The notes under the pieces: model-generated
Seen by the model: only the letters and a program-made list of their open reading frames with translations
Told to the model about the DNA's origin: nothing
The model's database searches: none
Made by a program: the position numbers and the translations under genes
Part shown: positions 59,588 through 64,000 of the stretch, one piece after another
Layout: each line of letters starts with the position of its first letter
How positions within the stretch are numbered: the stretch's first letter is position 1
NCBI GenBank assembly: GCA_022385805.1
Contig: MU277677.1
Location: 310,964 to 374,963 of the forward strand
Length of the DNA: 64,000 nucleotides
Direction of reading: 5' to 3'
From: Pilatotrama ljubarskyi
Lineage: Eukaryota; Basidiomycota; Agaricomycetes; Polyporales; Polyporaceae

Positions 59588-61648
59588 TCTGGCAACCGCG
59601 GTTCCGGTGGACAAGGCACGGGTGATCTGTCGCGCTGCGTGTGAGATGGTTGGCGGAGACGGGAGAAGCAGTGAGCATACCTGGCGAAGGCGAGCGGACG
59701 CTATGGCGGAGGGAGAGGAGGATGGGAGGGAGGAGAGGCGGAGGACGATCGATAGAGAAGCCAGGGCGGGTGGTGTTATAGGCAGGGCCTGGCAGGTGTG
59801 AAATATATGGTTAGGATGGATAAGCCAGACGCTGCCCTCCAGTCGATTCAATGGCTGCAAATCGCCGGTCTGACTGCAACGAATGGCGCTACGCCCGGCG
59901 CCTACTCACTCAGCGCGTCGTCGCGGTCACGTGCATCTCATACCGCGCACATCGGGATTCCATTCTCTCTTCACTTCCACCTCCTCCTTGCCCAGCTCAC
60001 TCATGCTGCTCCCGTCTCGTCTGCTCTGCGCTTCCTCTGACTCTTTCAAATAAGTACTATGCTCTCTGTGCAGGACACCGTCGAATGCAACGCTGCTCCG
60101 GCTTGGCTCGCTGAGCTCGAACGTTGAGTCTGAGCCGAGCAGCGTATGTAGACTCACACCCTCCCCGATATTTTGCTGCCATGCGACCGTTTTGTACCAC
60201 TTGACCAGTCCGCAGTACTGTTCTCGAGACGGCTCATCTCTGTGCTGGCTCATGTCAACCATCGCCCTGTACGTCCATTTCCATATCTCGCGAGATATCA
60301 TCAGTGCCTGTCTCCTTCCTCCATACCCACTACTGCTTTGAGGGTATCCGAAGCCGAGCTTTGCCGTGTATCTCCAGGAGTCGAAGTCACTTGACGCACG
60401 AACCCTACTCTATCGCGGGCCTGCCCAGCCAGGACTCAGGAGTCAGGACAAACCCTGGGCACCGCCCGCTAGGGAACGCGGACTGGTGTCAGCGAAGAAT
60501 CGACAGGGTGGACGCCATTGGTCAGTTTCCTAAGGGAGCGTCAGGCGTTTGCCTAACCTTTGGGCCTCAAGGTGATGCACGGGTCAGTGGCTATCTAGTA
60601 TCGGCCGCGGAGATCGCTATACGTTCGCACACATGCCGTTTTAGTCCCGCTGAAGTACAAAGGATGCCTTGCTGACTTCACTTTGACCGCTCCGTATCGA
60701 ATGCCCGTTCTGCATCACAAGGATCATAGGTTAAGCTGCTCGTTATAGAGGGAGCAATCCAAAGCTTGGGCACCGTCCGCTGGCAGATGTTTCGCAATCC
60801 GGCAAAGCTCGGGTACGGACAGAATGGAGGCGCTTCTATCCCACTGACACAGGCTACTGTGGTCAGCTTTGAGAACGCGGTCGCAAGACTGACATGCGGG
60901 GAAATACGAAATACGTCTTGACCCTGGAGTTTCACACTCGTTCCTTCGTTGTGAGTGAGTCGCCTATGATCTCCGGATTGAAGTAGCGTCTCCCTCCAAT
61001 ATATAATACCTCTGACAGGTTCAACGCCTCTCCGCCGCTACATCTCCGTACTTTGAACTTTCGTGCCAGGTACCGTACCGCGCTGTTCACGAGCCGTGCC
61101 CCAATCCTTCTGACATACAGTATTGTCCACATCAAGAATCGCCTGTCGATCTTCGTACTGCACCCACGAACGTCTCGCTTAAGCTTGCGATATCTACAAC
61201 TACGCCGGCTCGTCATCTTCGTGGACACGCCAATCCAGAGCGCACCGTGTCCGCCCCTCGACTGCGTCGTGCTCTCACCAACTGAGTCCTTCCCGCGCTA
61301 CGCCGCTTAAAAAGCTGACCATCAGCGCGCTCTGCGCTGTGGGAGAGAACGTCTGATACCAGGCTAGCCTGGCTAGTACCGACGGGTCCGCCCGCCTGCT
61401 GGCAGCTTGTCGCGACGGACCTCAAACAAACTGTACCAGGCCTTCGCGCCCCACGACATGTCAGCACATACAGTTCTGTTCTGTCGCAGATGCGGTGGCG
61501 GCGCGGAAATCCAGGGGTGAAGGTGGGGACGCCATCCCACGCGTCTGTCTCATGTTGCAGCATAAATGTACTGTATGTCTTGACGGACGGTAGTTAGGTC
61601 AGCTCGGCTCGGACTGTATCGTACCTCGGTGCAAGGGAGCTGCTAGAC
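59588..61648. other. Divergent intergenic region, glutathione reductase and CFA-type gene
   Basis: About 2 kb. The glutathione reductase side holds its leader with intron 59635-59680. The remainder has only short frames without family features. No transposon ends found. Confidence 0.45.
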
Positions 61649-63721
61649 ATGACATCTTCTTCTCTGCACCCGTCGACTCTACGTTCCTTCGTCCTTTCTG
61701 AGGGGCTTCTCCCTTCTCACATCAACGCGCTTCTATGTTCATACGGCAAGTGCCCCTCGTCCCATCTCGTTGTCCCGAGCTCAGCTAATCCTGCAGGGCA
61801 CCAGGACGGTCACGAGTCTTCGACGCTCTGACCCGCGGGATCCGCAAAGGGAGTCTTGGCATCGAGGATGATGACGGGACGCATAGGTTCGGCGAAGCAG
61901 AAGACAAGAATGCCTCTTCGGTCATGTTGCGGGTGCACAGGCCGTCCCTCTGGGCGCGCGTACTCGTCTCGTACGATCTTGGAGGTACGCATTGTTTTGC
62001 TCCCATCTTTTGGCGTGCGCTTATAGCCCGCCGACTCGTCTGGCAGTGGCCGAGGGCTTCATGGAAGGCGACTTCACGGTCTCAGACCTGAAAGGGCTCC
62101 TCAACGTATGCGCCGTGTTCCCCCGCGTTCCGCGTAGCTTCTTGCTAATCCTCATGAAAAACAGTTGTGGTTGGACAACCGGACGACGCTCGCCGGGCTT
62201 TCGTCCCCAATAAGCCGGTTCTTCTCCCGCTACTCCGCCCTCGCCATCAATGTGTTCGGCCAAGCCCCAGGCATGGCGAAGTGGAACGTCGTGAGTCGCC
62301 GTGGCTGGCACGGCGCCATTTCCGTCTCCGAGTCGCGGGCTGGCTCTCAGGCTCATGCGATCATATGCTCGTCTCCTTACAGGAGGTCGCGTACGACACG
62401 TCGAACGCGTTCTTCCAGGTATGCTGTATCTTCCTCGTTGGGTGCTCGACACGCCGCCTAATCCCGGTATCTGCTAGTGTTTCCTTAGCAAAGAGATGAT
62501 GTACTCTTGCGCCATCTGGGGCGACGCCGAAGGCGGCGTGCGAGGGGATCTCATCAACGGTCCTACGCCAGGTGACCTCGAGGCCGCCCAGCAGCGCAAG
62601 ATACACAACATCCTCGCAAAGGCGCGCGTCCGCCCCGGGAACAGGCTCCTCGAGATCGGATCCGGCTGGGGAGCCATGGCGATAGAGGTACGAGCAGTAT
62701 CCCTATATCAGAAGCTTTACGAAGTGGAGCCTGAGGTTGCACTCAGGCTGCGAAACTAGGCTGCACTGTCGACACCGTCACCCTCTCGCGCGAGCAGATG
62801 GCCATGACGCAGCGGCGCGCGGCCGAAGCCGGCGTCGCAGACAGAGTGCGCGTGCACGTCTGCGACTACCGCGAGCTCCCGCCCGAGTTCGGGCACGCGT
62901 TCGACGCGGCCGTCTCGTGTGAAATGATCGAGGTCGGCTCTGTCCTTCAGGCAGCCTGACTGCAGGACGTCGGGTGCTGACGCGAACGTCCTGCCCACTG
63001 CCAGGCTGTGGGACCGCGACACATGCACACGTTCTTCCGCACACTGGACTGGGCGCTGAAGCCCGACCGCGCGGCCGTCGTGATCACGTCGACCAGCCGG
63101 CCCGAGCATCGTTATAGCGAGTATCAGTGAGTACCTCGTTGCGTTGTGAACTTCCCGTTGATGCGACTATCCCACCCTACCCATTCACAGGGCGGACGAC
63201 TTCGCGCGGCACTACCACTGGCCGAACTCTCACCTGCCCAGTCCGCTCTCCCTAGCCAACGCCGTGCAAGCGGCGGTCCCGGGCAGATTCGTGCTCCATA
63301 ACTTGGAAGACCACGGCATCCGTACGTCGAACGTCACGTTGCAGAATCGCTCGCTCGCAGCTCACTGACGAACGCCAGACTACCCCCGGACGCTGCGTGA
63401 ATGGGGCAGGTACTGTACATAAGCCGACGTTCCGCACATCGTGCTATGAACTACTTATAAGTACTGACATATGGTCGCGGTCGCTAAACCCCTCCAGGCG
63501 CCTCGAAGCCAACTTCAAGGGCGAGGTCGTCGCAGAACTTCGGGAAAAGTACCCGCAGCTGCGGACGGACGCCGCCTCTTCACGTACGCCGAGGTCGGGT
63601 TTGCACGTGCGTACACCAATCTCAACTGCTGGACTTTCACTCGGCCGGTACGTGCCTTCTCAGACTTAGGAAGAGGAACGGCGTGACTGATCGAACGACG
63701 TTACAGGAGAATGCAGTATAG
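61649..63721 (+). pseudogene. Cyclopropane-fatty-acyl-phospholipid synthase-like methyltransferase, last large exon out of frame
   Basis: Exons 61649-61749, 61797-61984, 62047-62105, 62165-62290, 62383-62418, 62478-62687, 62747-62932, 63005-63126, 63191-63321, 63379-63409, 63498-63647 and 63707-63721. The family adds a methylene or methyl group from S-adenosylmethionine to fatty acyl chains of membrane lipids. Seen: GSLGIEDDDGTHRFG, VAEGFMEGDFTVSDLKGLL, YDTSNAFFQCFLSKEMMYSCAIW, SAM-binding LEIGSGWGAMAIE (about 228-240), GCTVDTVTLSREQ, VCDYRELP, SCEMIEAVG and HYHWPNSHLPSP. In exon 63498-63647 the frame from the splice gives RLEANFKGEVVAELREKYP, but the conserved end FTYAEVGFARAYTN, followed by a good intron and ENAV-stop, lies in another frame: the exon is one base short or two over. 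The break is near 63555-63580. It may be an error, or a gene with a lost C-terminus. The first donor (GTGCCC) is weak. Confidence 0.7.
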
Positions 63722-64000
63722 ATGATGCTTTTTAGTCTGCAGCGGATTACGGACCCTTCAAGTGGGAGGGGTCAATTTCATGATTTGTCAGCAATATTTC
63801 GAACTCCGACGCACGTCGACAGATGGATTGGTGCAATACACAGGCGCAACAGGGCACAACGCACACTCATACTCCTGCAGTCATTCCCTTAGATGAACGG
63901 GAGCGATGTAGATAGGTATATGCACACGGGAAAGCAGCAGGCAGCAAAGAACGGTGTAAATGAGGCTCTGCGGTCCTACCCAGGTGCCAGTGAGGAGTCT
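63722..64000. other. 3' flank at the window edge
   Basis: About 280 bases after the CFA-type gene with no feature recognised. Confidence 0.4.

Overview
The window reads as nuclear DNA of a filamentous basidiomycete, most likely an Agaricomycete of polypore type. The evidence is dense genes on both strands, many canonical GT-AG introns of about 45-60 nt, very short exons, GC-rich coding sequence, and a protein set (Dicer-like RNase III, EMC4, CWC22, eRF1, a fungal membrane-bound FG-GAP protein, a CFA-type methyltransferase) typical of that group. No bacterial, viral or CRISPR features are seen. Genus cannot be fixed from the sequence alone.

Layout. 0-4.5 kb: the 3' part of ORC2, then two convergent MYND zinc-finger paralogues, the first of them broken. 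4.58-4.95 kb: a short non-autonomous DNA transposon with perfect ends and an 8-bp target duplication. 6.4-9.4 kb: a multi-spanning membrane protein and a fungus-specific protein. 10.5-37.2 kb is a compact housekeeping block: a 12-exon FG-GAP/TIP protein, an MBL-fold hydrolase (LACTB2 type), spliceosomal CWC22, a spartin/senescence-domain protein, an unresolved proline-rich gene, Rab11/Ypt31, an L-rhamnose-mutarotase-like protein, Cdc42, EMC4, a phosducin-like chaperone, a complete Dicer-like protein, translation termination factor eRF1 and the RNase P/MRP subunit POP7.

38.6-41.7 kb carries two divergent paralogues of a secreted-toxin-like or lectin-like fold (actinoporin-like, tentative), each with its own TATA box. 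42.0-43.5 kb holds a conserved gene interrupted by one in-frame TAG, followed by two tRNA-Val(AAC) genes in inverted orientation. 44.2-53.0 kb is a gene-poor stretch of nearly 9 kb in front of a low-complexity, histidine-rich gene (53.0-55.6 kb). The right end holds glutathione reductase and a cyclopropane-fatty-acid-synthase-like methyltransferase whose last large exon is out of frame.

There is no operon logic here; neighbours are mostly linked by shared divergent promoters (LACTB2/CWC22, phosducin/Dicer, eRF1/POP7, Rab11/mutarotase, the two actinoporin-like genes). The most distinctive observations are a 5-nt microexon that restores the P-loop of Rab11, the clean hAT-like miniature element, the near-perfect inverted tRNA-Val pair, the actinoporin-like pair, and four genes each carrying a one-point lesion, which may be real decay or consensus errors. 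All gene models come from reading frames, splice motifs and remembered family motifs; no database search or transcript data were available.
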